This document shows, one piece after another, positions 8,781 to 19,946 of a DNA stretch of 64,000 nt. Numbering within the stretch: the first letter of the stretch is position 1; each line of letters opens with the position of its first letter. The position numbers and the translations under genes are program-made. The stretch comes from Nothopassalora personata. Lineage: Eukaryota; Ascomycota; Dothideomycetes; Mycosphaerellales; Mycosphaerellaceae. Location: positions 992,001 through 1,056,000 of the forward strand of contig CM066289.1 of the NCBI GenBank assembly GCA_033816765.1, read 5' to 3'. The notes beneath the pieces are model-generated. The model did no database searches. It was not told the origin of the DNA and saw only the letters and a list, made by a program, of their open reading frames with translations.

Positions 8781-10445
8781 ATGTGTATCTCACGTTTCCT
8801 GATGCTTGCGTTGGCCGCAATCTGCAGCTCGCAAGCCCATGACCGCCACGGTGCGCCCAATCAGCCGCAAGGCGTCAGATACATCAATTCGCCAAATGGA
8901 GCTGGCATACGATACAAAGAGACGGCCATATGCGAGACCACCCCGGGCATCCACTCATACAGCGGCTATATCGACGTCAACCCGGACGTGCACATGTTCT
9001 TCTGGTTCTTCGAAAGTCGAGGCGACCCGGCCAACGATCCCGTCACGCTGTGGCAGAACGGCGGGCCAGGCGCAGACAGTCTTATTGGACTATTCGAGGA
9101 ACTGGGCCCTTGCTATGTGACCAATGACACAAAAACCCATCTCCGCGAGTATTCGTGGAACAAGAACTCCAACCTCTTGTTCCTGTCGCAACCGGTCGGC
9201 ACTGGCTTTTCCTACGGATACACGAAAGAAGGCTACAAAAATCCCTTGGAAGGCGTCGATGCTAATTACTCAGATGGGACCACAGAATATGGTCGTTTCG
9301 GCCAGGTTGACGCCTACGTCAATGACACTGCCACCCTGGCGGCCAAGAACGCCTGGGAGTGCCTTCAGGCGTTGTACGGTGCGCTTCCAACGCTTATCAA
9401 CGACGCTGTCGACTCCACCGACTTCATCTTCTGGGCTGAGTCATATGGTGGCCATCTCGGTCCCGCCTTCGCCAAAGAGTTCTACGAGCAGAACCAAAGG
9501 ATCGAGGAGCAGAAGCTCACAGGGCGAAAGCTGAACTTCAAGACTTTCGGCCTCGTGAACGCATGGATCGATTATCAGATCCAAGAGAAGTTCCTCCTTG
9601 AATTCACAAGACCGGACAACAACCCATACGGCCTCGAACTCATCAACGACACACTCTACGACCACGGCAAATTCAATATGTACCGCGAGAACGGCTGTCA
9701 AGACGCCCTCAATTACTGCGTTTACTATCAACAATTCGGCGCGCCCGACTCGAACGTCCGATACCAATGTACTCTAGCCCAATTCGTCTGCCAAACCACC
9801 GTTGAGACTCTTTACCACACTTTCAGCGGTGGAGGGGTCTACGACATTCGGAATTGCTACGGTCGGGATTCGCCGCCTTCTATTGGATGGCTGAACTTTC
9901 TCAATACTAGTGCTACGCAGGCCGCGCTGGGCGTTGAGCTGAATTATACTAAAAAGTTCAATGACGAGATTTACGAGGCGTTTACTATGTCGGGGGACTT
10001 TAGCAGATCCTATCTACCGGATATTGAGGAGCTGCTGAAGTTTGATATTCAAATTGCATTCATGTATGGCGACGCAGACTACATCTGCTGCTGGACCGGT
10101 GGCGAAGCCGTCAGCTTGAATGCGAGCTGGTCGGGCTCTGATGAGTTCAAGGAGGCTGGGTACGCGAAGCTCATGGTTGATGGCAAGGCTTATGGCGAGG
10201 TAAGACAAGTCGGCAAGTTCAGCTTCACGCGAGTATGGGAAAGTGGACATGAGGTGCCCTGGTTCCAGCCTGAAGCGGCTTTCGCCATCTACAATCGGAG
10301 TGCGCATGGAGTGGATATTGCTACTGGACTGATCGATACGAAGGGGAACAGTACGTATGCAACAGAAGGACCGCAGAATAGTACGTATCGGAGAGTGATC
10401 GAGAATCCGGAGAAGTGTCCAAAGGGTGGCTATCCGGCCTGGTAG
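8781..10445 (+). CDS. Secreted serine carboxypeptidase, S10 family (carboxypeptidase S1-like)
   Basis: Intronless frame of 554 residues. The N-terminus (residues 1-19, CISRFLMLALAAICSSQA) is a typical signal peptide. The S10 core is complete: the oxyanion-hole region LWQNGGPGADSLIGLFEELGPC (about 90-111), the nucleophile in WAESYGGHLGP (Ser221), the acid in GDADYICCW (Asp433 by alignment of the DxxC motif) and the catalytic His490 in WESGHEVPWFQP. Several N-x-S/T sites suggest glycosylation. The NGGPGxDSLIGLFEE form groups it with fungal carboxypeptidase S1 rather than yeast CPY. It removes C-terminal residues from peptides, presumably outside the cell. Ala97 replaces the more usual Ser or Cys in the GGPG motif. 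It is transcribed away from RRP7, with microsatellite-containing DNA between. Confidence 0.92.
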   Translation: MCISRFLMLALAAICSSQAHDRHGAPNQPQGVRYINSPNGAGIRYKETAICETTPGIHSYSGYIDVNPDVHMFFWFFESRGDPANDPVTLWQNGGPGADSLIGLFEELGPCYVTNDTKTHLREYSWNKNSNLLFLSQPVGTGFSYGYTKEGYKNPLEGVDANYSDGTTEYGRFGQVDAYVNDTATLAAKNAWECLQALYGALPTLINDAVDSTDFIFWAESYGGHLGPAFAKEFYEQNQRIEEQKLTGRKLNFKTFGLVNAWIDYQIQEKFLLEFTRPDNNPYGLELINDTLYDHGKFNMYRENGCQDALNYCVYYQQFGAPDSNVRYQCTLAQFVCQTTVETLYHTFSGGGVYDIRNCYGRDSPPSIGWLNFLNTSATQAALGVELNYTKKFNDEIYEAFTMSGDFSRSYLPDIEELLKFDIQIAFMYGDADYICCWTGGEAVSLNASWSGSDEFKEAGYAKLMVDGKAYGEVRQVGKFSFTRVWESGHEVPWFQPEAAFAIYNRSAHGVDIATGLIDTKGNSTYATEGPQNSTYRRVIENPEKCPKGGYPAW

Positions 10446-10879
10446 GAAGTACTGTCCTCTCACGGACATGTGGTCGCGCGGGCGGTGACAGCCGCCATGC
10501 TGATGTGGGATATGTGATGATGGGCAAAGCGAGAAGTGGTAACGTAATATAATATCGAAATGTAGATTCTCCCGCCTCAGCCCCTTCCGATTGCACTTCA
10601 CTGCGCAAGTGAGATGGGGAATTGAGAATTCGAACTTCGTGTCACCTCGTACGCTGGGCAAGCCTCGAGCTGCGGGGATGATGTCCCTCCGTTGGACGAC
10701 AGTATACCAGCAGGCAGCAGGCAGCTGAAATTCGTCTTTCTCCGCTTCGATATGCACACGACCGGACGCCATAATGTTTGACTACACGAAAATGATCACA
10801 ATGGACATCTGTACGTGCAGTGAAGCTCGATATGGATTCGCACACGATATGTGCCCTGGACGCGGCTGCTCGTAGCACC
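10446..10879. other. Intergenic, no supported gene
   Basis: Contains the 3' flank of the carboxypeptidase gene and short overlapping frames without recognisable products. Confidence 0.35.
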
Positions 10880-12717
10880 ATCAACGAGTACCAGTACAAG
10901 CCGCTGTCAAAGCCTGACTCGATACGGATTCGATCTTGGATTTAGAAGACTGCCCGAATAATGGCGGGATTCACCCGTCGCTCGAAGAAGTCTCCTTGAG
11001 CCAACCCGGCTATTACACTGCTTTGTCCTACAACTGGGCTATGAACAAGACTGGATATTCTTCATTGAGTCTCGAGCTTTAGATAAATGGCATACGTCTC
11101 GCCATCACACAGAATCTGTATGAATGTCTGCGGAAAATAATACAGCAAACGACGGCGCAACGAATCTGGATCGATGCTGTATGTATCAACCAAGCTGACA
11201 ACGAAGAACGCAGTCAGCAAGTCAGCACGATGGCCACAATATACTCTTCGGCAATCACCGTTTTTCTTTGGTTCGGCGAGGGAGAAAACGAAGATGAAGA
11301 CGAAAGAACGTACTATGCCCTACTATGCGCGGGAAGTCATCGAAACGAAGACTAGATACACAAGCGAGTGGAACTGACTGGTGGTATGATAATATGCGAG
11401 GTGATGCTCGCGTTTCGTGATGCCGAAACCATCGATCTGTCATCCGAAGTGCCTGCGAATATTTTGGTGCCAATTTGCAGCATGGGCAACGTGGCATTAC
11501 CTATCGGGGAGAGAAGATACTTCTCTCGTCTCTTGGTCGTTCAGGAGAATCTGCCACGCGACATTGGCCACTGTACTGGTTGGTAGCCACCAGCTGACCA
11601 TGGACAAGTTCATGTCGTTCGTGGTCTGCATTATATATTCGCTGCTGGGCGACAGAAGTGACGCAGACTCACACAGGTCCTCGTTTCGCGCGTCAACTCA
11701 TCATCATGGATCAAAGACTTTATTTACGCTTTCCACATACGTCGCACCGCGGCTTTCGGGTGTGTACCGCAATACTTGTAGCCTGCCACACTCTCATCTT
11801 TTCCACGTTCTGGGACGTTGCGACGGGCTGGAATGCACAGATCCGCGGGATATTCTTTACGCTGTGCTCAGCCTTGTTCTGGGATATGGTATCGTTGCTG
11901 ACTACTCCTTGTCCGTCAAAACCACCTTCATCATCCCTCGTCGGTACCTCCTTGACCAGGGGGATTTGGGCGCTGCCTTGGGGTAGTCCGAGAACGAAAT
12001 GCTACACAACCTCAACCGGGCTTCGCAACTTCCGACTTTGATGTCTGACTGGAAACGACGTTTCTCCATTGAGACCGGGGCTCTCCGAAAGGCCACTAGC
12101 AGTCAGTTTGAAGACGCCGGAACATTGATATGCTAATGTATCACCATGCCCGTGTCGACGCACCTTGTGGAACAGACCTGGAGCGTGATCATACGGTTTG
12201 TTCGCTTGCCGAAGGAGCAGACTGTTCATGCCATATGTCGATCGTCCTTCGTCCTGACATTGGAGTCCGTGGCACTTACCACATGGTTCAATACTCGTCC
12301 AAAGAACGTCATAACAGTGTCTCTAAACTTCGGAGCAACAACGATATTCAGCGTGCGGAGCTTACGGTTGATCAACGCTGGGCTCGCATTGTATGAAACT
12401 ATCGAGTCCATCGATTCATTAATCTCACTGATCATGCAGGCCAAGCCATGGCTAACGGCGAAGCCTACCTGCTTGCGATACGAGTCACCAGGCACTGGTG
12501 TCCCACGCAAGTCACCACTTATTGCTCGAAGCCGAGCATCGCCGCCTGGATCACATTCCGTATTGTTAAAGGACCAGATTCAACTGTACTTCAGCGACAC
12601 GTCAATGCATGCCACGCAGTGTTCCGCGCCGTACACTGGCGCTCTGATGCCTGGTGGCCACTGGAGCGACTACCACCGGTGACATGGGTGCACGTTATGA
12701 CCCGGACAGTCGGCTAG
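10880..12717 (+). pseudogene. Broken HET-domain (heterokaryon incompatibility) gene
   Basis: Conserved HET landmarks occur in the expected order but in shifted frames. They are NEYQYKPLS (about 10884), YYTALSYNW (11011-11037), INGIRLAITQNLYECL (about 11083-11130), RIWIDAVCINQADNEERS (about 11163-11216), IYSSAITVFLWFGE (about 11242-11283), then ECTDPRDILYAVLSL (about 11832-11876) and ADYSLSV (about 11896-11916). An in-frame TAG at 11080-11082 interrupts the first block and another at 11353-11355 ends it. The DPRD block is in a different frame. HET proteins trigger cell death after fusion of incompatible hyphae; this copy is dead. The downstream part to 12717 is only a loose continuation. Confidence 0.7.
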
Positions 12718-13458
12718 TCTTATTGTTAGGGACATGACACCGCTCCGAAACCCCACCGACATGAGCGAGGGCGCATGCTGGCCTCCGTTAGGCCCTTGCC
12801 GTGCGTGCGATGCTCATTCTGTGCATTCTGCATGGCTCTCCAAAGTACGGCTCGCCTGCACTTCTGGGTCTAACCTCCATAGCAGACCAGGATGATGTCG
12901 TTCTAGGGCACTGCTGACAAACACCATCGAGCGCAGCATGCGGCCTTTTTCGGACTAGTCCCCTTGGCGTGCATATGCTGCGAGCACGCGCCAACGCTGA
13001 ATAACGGGGTATCTTGAGCCCGGTCGCTTGAGCAAAGCCTAATAATCAGCTCATCGAGTATGGAGCGCTTTGTTTTCTGTCCAATGTTGTCTTTGACATG
13101 CAGATGACCACGTTCACGCCCAGGAAGGATCGTTTTTAGGCTTGACTAATTGCCCGATTTGGCTTAGTGCAGGATTCGCCACGCATAGCATATGGACAGA
13201 GGCGTTCGTCATTGCGAAGCGCTTGGCACTAACATTGCTGAAAGCATCTGTTTGACCAATCGTGCCAACCTGTATCACCGCCATTGCTCAAAGATGGCTC
13301 TGGGCTTGCAGATGTTGAAGGCAGACATGGTAGCACCAACATGCCGAGACCTCTCCGCCACAGACGGGAGAACTTGCATCGAGATATAAGAACCAGCGAC
13401 AGCCTGTCGTTGTCGATTCTCCTGCCGAATTTACGATCTCTCAGGTCCACGCAGAAGC
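12718..13458. other. Intergenic stretch, nothing recognised
   Basis: Short frames on both strands without family features; the right end is the promoter side of the DUF2306 gene. Confidence 0.35.
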
Positions 13459-14656
13459 ATGCCTTTCTACTACGACTTTCACAAGGCCCATGACAATGCC
13501 TTCTTGAGGGCAGTCAGACGAATATACAAGCCGCTGGGGTTCTATCGAGGCTACAACTTTCCATTATGGGTACGATGACCTGTCTATCTTCACGATGAAG
13601 CTTCATCGCAAATTGACTTCATCAGATCATCTTTGGCTTCGGCATCTTCGGCTTCGGTCTGGCTCGAGCAATGTACCTAGACATCGACGGCACCCTCGCT
13701 GAACAGAAAGTCATCAATGGTGACTGGGAATCATGGTCGGCCGGCCATGAGTATGTCGGTATCGTGATGCATCTTGCTGCTGTTATACCAGCTTGCTTCT
13801 TGGTGCCATGGCAGTTCCTGCCTGTCGTCAGGCACAGGTTCATTTTATTCCACCGCGTCAATGGATATATCTTGGTCATACTTCTATTGCTCGCTGATGC
13901 CAGTGCTGTAAGTCGTTCGACTAATTCTCTAGTCACAGCGTTCTCACTAACAGCCACGATTAGTACATGATCCTGCGCACCTCCATGGGCGGCGACCTTG
14001 GCACTCAAACGACGCTGGGCCTGCTCGGAGTCTACACTATTACCTCCGTCATCCTCGCCCTGGTCAATATCAAACGATTACAAATTGACCAACATCGCGC
14101 TTGGATGGTCCGAACCTGGATCGTCATGGGCGTCCCCATCACCCAACGCATCATCCAGATCCCCACCTACCGCATCCTAACACGAATTGGATCATACTAC
14201 TTCCCAATGGCATGCCACACCATCGCGTATGTCACGCTCAACACTGCCGGACCTGAAGCGTCCGAAGCTCTACTTTCCCGGTATGCCGCCTGCCGCGAAG
14301 ACCCGATCAACGGCGTCGCAGCGGTCAATGTCAAGTTCCGTGGCACACCAGAGGAGATCGGCGTCGCCATCAGCGCCTCTTTCGTGCCGTCGATAATCGT
14401 AGCGTTCTTCCTGCATGCGGCGGGAGTAGAGATTTACTTTGCACTGACGACTGCTGAGCGAGATCGATTGAAGCAGGTCAGCTATGAGAAGCAGGTGGCA
14501 AGAGGATGGAAGAGGGCGGGAGATGCTGGTTTGACTCCAGACAAGTTTGGTGATTTGCCGCAGTGGCAGCCGGCTGGTGTGAGCGGGAGAAGAGACTCAC
14601 CAAATGGAAGTGAGGATAGTATGGTCAAGGAGCCGAAAGCCGAGACGGTCGTGTGA
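13459..14656 (+). CDS. DUF2306-type polytopic membrane protein (3 exons)
   Basis: I read exons 13459-13569, 13626-13907 and 13964-14656, joined in frame, giving 361 residues. Intron 1 (13570-13625) and intron 2 (13908-13963) are both 56 bp with GT...AG ends; intron 2 shows a CTAAC branch point. The start MPFYYDFHKAHDNAF is the first ATG of a frame that splices cleanly. Hydrophobic segments lie at about residues 38-55 (IIFGFGIFGFG), 79-100, 107-131, 140-165, 180-205 and 265-290. Motifs QIDQHRAWMVRTWIVMG and the following Tyr/Arg-rich stretch match the predicted membrane protein family DUF2306. Function is unknown. The C-terminus is polar and probably cytosolic. Confidence 0.85.
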
Positions 14657-15649
14657 GGCATGTCGACGAGGAAATGTTGGGTTTGGCTTCCGGGTCCGGG
14701 CTGCGGGTGTTGGGAAGAACCGCTGGAGAGATCGTGTTTATACTTTTTGGGCAGGTGGCTCTATGGAGCCAATCATATAGACTCTCCGAGGCCATCTAGA
14801 CCTCATAGCTGGCTCAAGAGCACATTCTTGCCCACTTTAGATGAATACATCGGTCTTGTGGTACAGGTACTCCCGTGTTTGGAAAGCAGCATAATGTTCC
14901 AGCGCGAAGCTGTAATACAGAACAAGCAAGCCAGCATAACATTGCGGGCTGCCTCTCAGTTTCCTCAGATCATCTCGCAATATTTATGTTCGGAACGCTC
15001 CAGATGAATCGCAGCGAAAGCTCCTGTGCAAAGCGATGCCAGAAAATTTCTTTGAACTCCGACCATGATCATATGCAAGTCGATATTTTTCGTTGTTATT
15101 ACTTTGCAAATCTGCAGTTGTAACGTATTGGTCTTTGAACCTACCAAAAAGCTCTGTGATTGATTTTGGGCAAGATCTAGCTTGGACACTATGTCGTAGC
15201 ACCCGGGAGGGATATGCATCAAAGGGACCGCCTCTGCTGGGATTTCATCAGTGGATACGGATGCTGCTGTGTCAACTCTCTACATGACTGGACTCCGCTG
15301 CTCATATTCCAGTGTCGATCTTGGTCAGGAGAGCAGGCTCTAGCACAAAAGGCTCGAAGGCGTGTCGAAACGGATCAAGTCCAACTCCCGGTAGTCGCCT
15401 TCTTCTTCTTTGGGCTCTTAGAAAGCATGTCTGATGGGACTGCTGTCTTGATATCTTACTTCTGCAGAGCCAGGAATGGCGGTTATCTTTGTGCTTGATA
15501 TTTGTGTTCGTAAACACGGAACTTCCGCTCGCGCTTAGCACTTTCGTCAAAAAAAATCTATTATGATGTTGCCGGTCAGTTTGAAATCAGGCGCATTGTG
15601 CTTCCCCTGGCCATAAGCCAAGGCATAGATGCAGCAGTAGAGTGTTCCA
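14657..15649. other. Intergenic, no supported gene
   Basis: Only short unsupported frames. Confidence 0.3.
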
Positions 15650-16382
15650 GCAATGACTGACCCACCGACTCTCACCACATCCCCCTGTTCGGACGATACC
15701 GCCATCCACACCATTACGGACATCAACCTAGACGTCTTCACAGCCACAGGCGAGCTATGGATCTTCAAGGTTATCACAAGGTCCCCACTGATCTCGACAA
15801 CTTTCGCCACGTCCATCGCTCTAGTGCCTACCAGTCTCGAGGGCGAAGGAGACTGGACGGTGAGGTCACTGCTATTAGCGACGGCAAGACGTATACAATG
15901 TTTAATTTCACGGGTGAAACCGAGCCAACAAAAATGTCCACGTCCATGGCTCCATCCCCAAGCACCCCGACCCTCGTCTCTGCGCCTACCGCCCAGAACA
16001 CCGCCGCCGCCATCGAAGGCATTATCTGCGCAATGCAAGGCCTGGTGCCGAAGCCCAGCTGCAACCCGACACTGACCGCTCCAGCAGCGCTTCCGGGTTC
16101 CGCGAACATCAGCTCAAGGTCCACCTCCAAGCAGTCATCAGTCCTACTCACCGTGTCCACTTCTACCAGCTTCGACAGTAGCGCCCTAGCGGGAGCTTTG
16201 CTCCGTACGCGAATGCCACAAGATCGCCAAGCGACTGACTGAACGGACCCTCGGCAAGTTTCATTTTCACGACTTGCAACACTGTAGCTCCAGTATCGCG
16301 AGGCAACTCTTTGACTCAAGGTCTAGGCATGAGCAAGATACTGGCCGTGGTCACGGCAGTCGTCCTGGGGTTGCTGGCCTGA
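15650..16382 (+). other. Possible relic or mis-spliced small secreted/GPI-type gene
   Basis: Two overlapping plus-strand frames (15653-16075; 15757-16242) carry Ser/Thr/Pro-rich sequence such as STSMAPSPSTPTLVSAP. A third frame ends at 16382 with a hydrophobic tail (KILAVVTAVVLGLLA then TGA) like a GPI-anchor signal. I cannot find a clean start with signal peptide or splice sites joining the three frames, so this may be a decayed cell-surface gene or chance. Low confidence. Confidence 0.22.
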
Positions 16383-16829
16383 AGCCGGGTCGATAACGCT
16401 CAAGGCTTACCGCAATCGTAGGGAATGGCAGCGGTGGCAGAGTTCGTGACGGATGTGGATAGTCGGTATTCTCCTCGAGAGCTTCGAGAGCTCGGAGCAT
16501 GTCACACCACATTGGGCCTTCGCATGAGTCGCCACAGCCCAGCTAGGTGGCAGAGCTCTGGAGTGCTCTAGCGGATGCGTCTGTCTCGAGGAGGGTGAAG
16601 CGCCTCGCCGGGTGAGCCATAGACCCAAGCATGGTGATCGAAGCAGATCACAGAGAAAGTTATTTTTATACATGATGCTTACACATCAGTCATTCAGCCA
16701 TCAAATTCATCTCATACATCGTTCTCTCGTCATACAAGTCCCCAAACACCCCGCTCAATAGCGCAGATCAAAGCAAATTGTGTCGACATTGCGACGAACG
16801 TTCGTAAATTGAAGATGTGGCTGGCAAGA
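16383..16829. other. Intergenic / 3' flank of DMC1
   Basis: No supported gene. Confidence 0.3.
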
Positions 16830-18158
16830 TCATGCCTTGTCAGGGTCGTTGATGCCGCCAGTGGTAATGACATAGGTAGCTTCAGCTTCTGGGCAATCTG
16901 CAGAAATGTGTCAGTGATGATGGCGAGAAGGTGAACGGTGACTGAAACATACCAGGGGAGTCCATCACTTTCGCGACACGCTCTTCTCCACGACCCTTAC
17001 GAAGAAGTACGCGGGTGGTGGATGCGTGAGCCAGAATGTGGCCACCAACTGGCTTGCGGCCGTCGGCACCGGCGAAGAGCGCGCTTGCACCTGGGTCGGA
17101 TTGGACCTGGTTGGTCATGAAGACGGCGATGTTGAACTCCTCTGCGAATTCGGCAAGCTTGCGAAGGTGTTGAGCAAGCTTCTGTTGACGTTCGCTGAGC
17201 TCTCCACGGCCAGTGTAGTCGCTCCGGAAGAGGTTGAGAATGCTGTCAACGATGAGAAGGCGGTAGTCGCCGCTGGCGAAGTTCTCGGCCATGCTGCACA
17301 GGATCTCGTGCTGGTGCTCGCTATTCTTGGCACGGTGGATGATGATATTCTCGATGGCTTGCTCTGGGTCGACTGGGGTAGATCAGTAGATGTCTTGAAA
17401 GGTGGTGGCAGCTCGACTCACCATTGAATCGCTCAGCGATCTGCATGATACGCTCTGGACGGAACGTGCCTTCAGTGTCTTAAGAGGTCAGCGTAGGAAA
17501 AATATGGTTGAAGGAGGTGGTCATACCAATGATCGCCACTTTACCCTCGGCGCCTCTATCGCATTTAGGAAGCTGTGCGGTCACACACATGGTATGGCTG
17601 AGCTGAGTCTTGCCACATCGGAACTCGCCATACACCTCGCTGACACTGCTGGACTCAAAACCTCCACTAAGGATCTTGTTCCAGTTGTCGCTGCCGGTGC
17701 TGAGGCGAAAGCACCTCTTGCGTTGGTGAAGTAGCTCTGTGCCGGTGACAACCCGAGCGCCGTTGGGCTATATGAGTGTCAGCAGCAAATAACACCGAGG
17801 GCGAATCTGTTGTACATACTTCGCACTTCTTGGCTGCCTCCTTCACCTTCTCAACTTTAACCTCGGAGAAACCTTTGATCTTGAGCAGCTGCTTCGTCAT
17901 GGCTGACAAGACGGACTACACGCTGGTCAGTGACACTGTCCGCAGGGTCGCAAACACTGACAGCACTCACGCCGATAGTATAGTAGCCGTTGCCCTTGAG
18001 CTTCGTAATATCGGCGTTGTTGATTCCTACGAGAGTCAGTGAACGGTCGTCTGTGGTGAAACGAAGCACTCGCCATGGTTGAGTAGCTGGTCAACGTCAA
18101 CGATGAAGCTCTGCTGCTCGTACTCTTCCTCCTCGCCGCTGGCAACGGAAGCAGGCAT
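16830..18158 (-). CDS. DMC1: Meiotic recombinase Dmc1 (7 exons)
   Basis: Exons (minus strand): 18158-18074, 18026-17971, 17915-17820, 17767-17527, 17478-17422, 17372-16953, 16897-16830; 1023 nt, 340 residues. All junctions keep frame. The N-terminal helix-hairpin-helix region contains [16 protein letters not shown] and [19 protein letters not shown]. Walker A is GEFRCGKT (residues 126-133); the Cys and following [13 protein letters not shown] are Dmc1-like rather than Rad51-like. Walker B lies in [15 protein letters not shown], followed by [12 protein letters not shown]. The protein ends GGINDPDKA. Dmc1 forms filaments on single-stranded DNA and carries out strand exchange between homologues in meiosis, so its intact state implies a retained sexual cycle. 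Introns are 47-55 bp; the first has a GC donor (see separate entry). Confidence 0.93.
18027..18073 (-). other. DMC1: GC-AG intron 1 of DMC1
   Basis: The exon end CCATG is followed by GCGAGT and the intron ends CTCGTAG. Only this GC donor joins LLNH-G to INNADI in frame, as the conserved HGIN of Dmc1 requires. The nearest GT (in GAGTGC) would shift the frame. Confidence 0.75.
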
Positions 18159-19071
18159 CTTGGGTGGCGTGGTAGAAGTGATGAACGATTGAGCGGTAGT
18201 GACTGCGGTGACTTTGGGGTGTATAGGAAGGCTGATAGATAACGACGAACTGGTAGAGACTGTAGGCTGCGTATCAGGGAAATGATGGTGCTGCTGTTCG
18301 AAAAAGGTGTGGTGTTCAGGTGAAAGTAGACAGGAGGTCCAAGAAGCGGAAAAGTCTTCTGGCGACCGTATGTTCGCAAAAGTGGAAGGTGCTGCTGTCT
18401 CCTTCCAGAGCGTTGCCCGCGGCGGTGTTGCGGAGGAAGTCGCGATGCTGGTCCACGTGGCTCGGCGCCAACCGAACATGTGAACGCCAAAGCCAGCAGC
18501 AGAGTGCGAAGAGGATGCACACCGCTCGCATCTGGCGTCGATTTCCTTCTTTAGGCAGGCAGCATTGTCTCCTACAAGTCAGTCGCTGCAATCAGTAGGT
18601 AGCGCGCAGTGAAGTCATGCTGTGCCGCATCAGTTCGATGCGCTTCACGAGCCGGATGCTGTACTAGGTGTCGATCAGAGTGTAGTAGATTGCACACGTC
18701 AGTATTTGCTTATAGGTCTGAGCTCTCACATCGGCACAGCTCGCTCTCACTCTCCGCATCCTCGTCCCACATTCGCATCTTGACTACCTTCCACTCCACG
18801 GCACTGCCTGCATATCAACAAAAGGCTAGTGTACCGCCACCGGCTTCATTCTCCGTCTTGTCTCTGCTCCGCCTGGGTATAAGGTATATGCTGTGTCGTG
18901 ATGGTCGTAAGGAAATTTTGTGTCGTTGGGTCGTGAGGTCGTTCGAACGCTCAATGAAGAGGGTCATGCTGGGTAAACGCTGCCCGAAAAGAAGAAAGTT
19001 GGCCAGAAGATATTCTAGGGTTTCAACGATCAGTGGCTCGCTGCCGTCAACCATATCACAGGAGTTTGTGT
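18159..19071. other. Intergenic between DMC1 and the zinc-knuckle gene, nothing supported
   Basis: Frames here are short and mostly antisense shadows; it contains the DMC1 promoter side and the 3' flank of the next gene. Confidence 0.3.
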
Positions 19072-19946
19072 TTAAGCCAGCACCTGTGCTGGAGCGACAG
19101 GTGCCAGGCCAGCTGCATCGAGTTGCAGGCCAGTGGTAGGAGTTGGGTCGGCCTCGCCAATGACAGCTTGACCATCGCCATTTGTGGTGGCATCGGCTGA
19201 CTGTGGGCAGTCTCGAGAGATGTGTCCAGTCTCGCCGCAACGGTAGCAGGTCTTGCCAGCGCTGTTCAGAGGGCCGCCATTAGGAGCAGTGCAGTCACGT
19301 GAGATGTGTCCCAGCTTGCCGCAAGCATAGCACTTCATGGCCTGAGCTTGGCAATCGCGCGCAAAGTGGTTTGGTCCACCACACTTGTAGCAGGTCGCTG
19401 CTCGGTTGCCGCCAGCGAATCCACCACGGAAGTTACCTGCTCCGCCGTAACCGCCGCGAGCTGGTCCACCAGCACCACGGCCTACTGGCGCAGCGTTGGG
19501 TGTTGGGCAATTGCGCTGCTTCTTGTCAGCACACACAAACCTTGCTAGCACTGCATCTGCGTACCGCAAGATGTCCAGGCTGTCCACAAGAGTAGCATCG
19601 TCCTCCACCTGCAGCGCCGCCGCTCAAACGAAGCGTAGGGCAGTCAGCTTGAACATGTCCAAGTCCTTGGCAATGGTAGCATTGCTTCGCTTGATCCATA
19701 GTGAGCGTGATGTTCATTGTCTTCTGTGTGATATGTCCAACTTACTCTCGGTCGTCCTTGGGCTGGGGCAGTTGTTGCTTTCATGGCCTTCACACAGCGG
19801 TCAGTCCACGCCCTTGTCCGGTCTCCTACATCTTCCTTACCCGGCTGCTTGCAGTTGTAGCACAGTCGCTCGGTGCTTGAGCACACCTCGGCGTAGTGTC
19901 CAACATTGCCACACTTGTAGCACGCGCGACGCGAAAGTGAAGACAT
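19072..19946 (-). CDS. GIS2: Seven-CCHC zinc-knuckle nucleic-acid-binding protein (Gis2/Byr3/CNBP type, 4 exons)
   Basis: Exons (minus): 19946-19841, 19787-19746, 19689-19565, 19515-19072; 238 residues, all phases consistent. Introns are 49-56 bp with GT-AG ends. Seven C-x2-C-x4-H-x4-C knuckles are visible: CYKCGNVGHYAEVC, CYNCKQPG/HESNNC, CYHCQGLGHVQADC, CYSCGQPGHLARNC, CYKCGGPNHFARDC, CYACGKLGHISRDC and CYRCGETGHISRDC. Intron 1 falls inside knuckle 2, intron 3 inside knuckle 4. An RGG-like Gly/Arg-rich linker (GRGAGGPARGGYGGAG) separates knuckles 4 and 5, and a longer Ala/Pro tail follows knuckle 7. Proteins of this family bind single-stranded nucleic acids and influence mRNA translation and stability. 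The symbol is by similarity. Confidence 0.88.

Noticed and set aside
10014..10772. Minus-strand 252-codon frame at the end of the carboxypeptidase gene
   Set aside because: Overlaps the S10 C-terminus in antisense and shows no domain.
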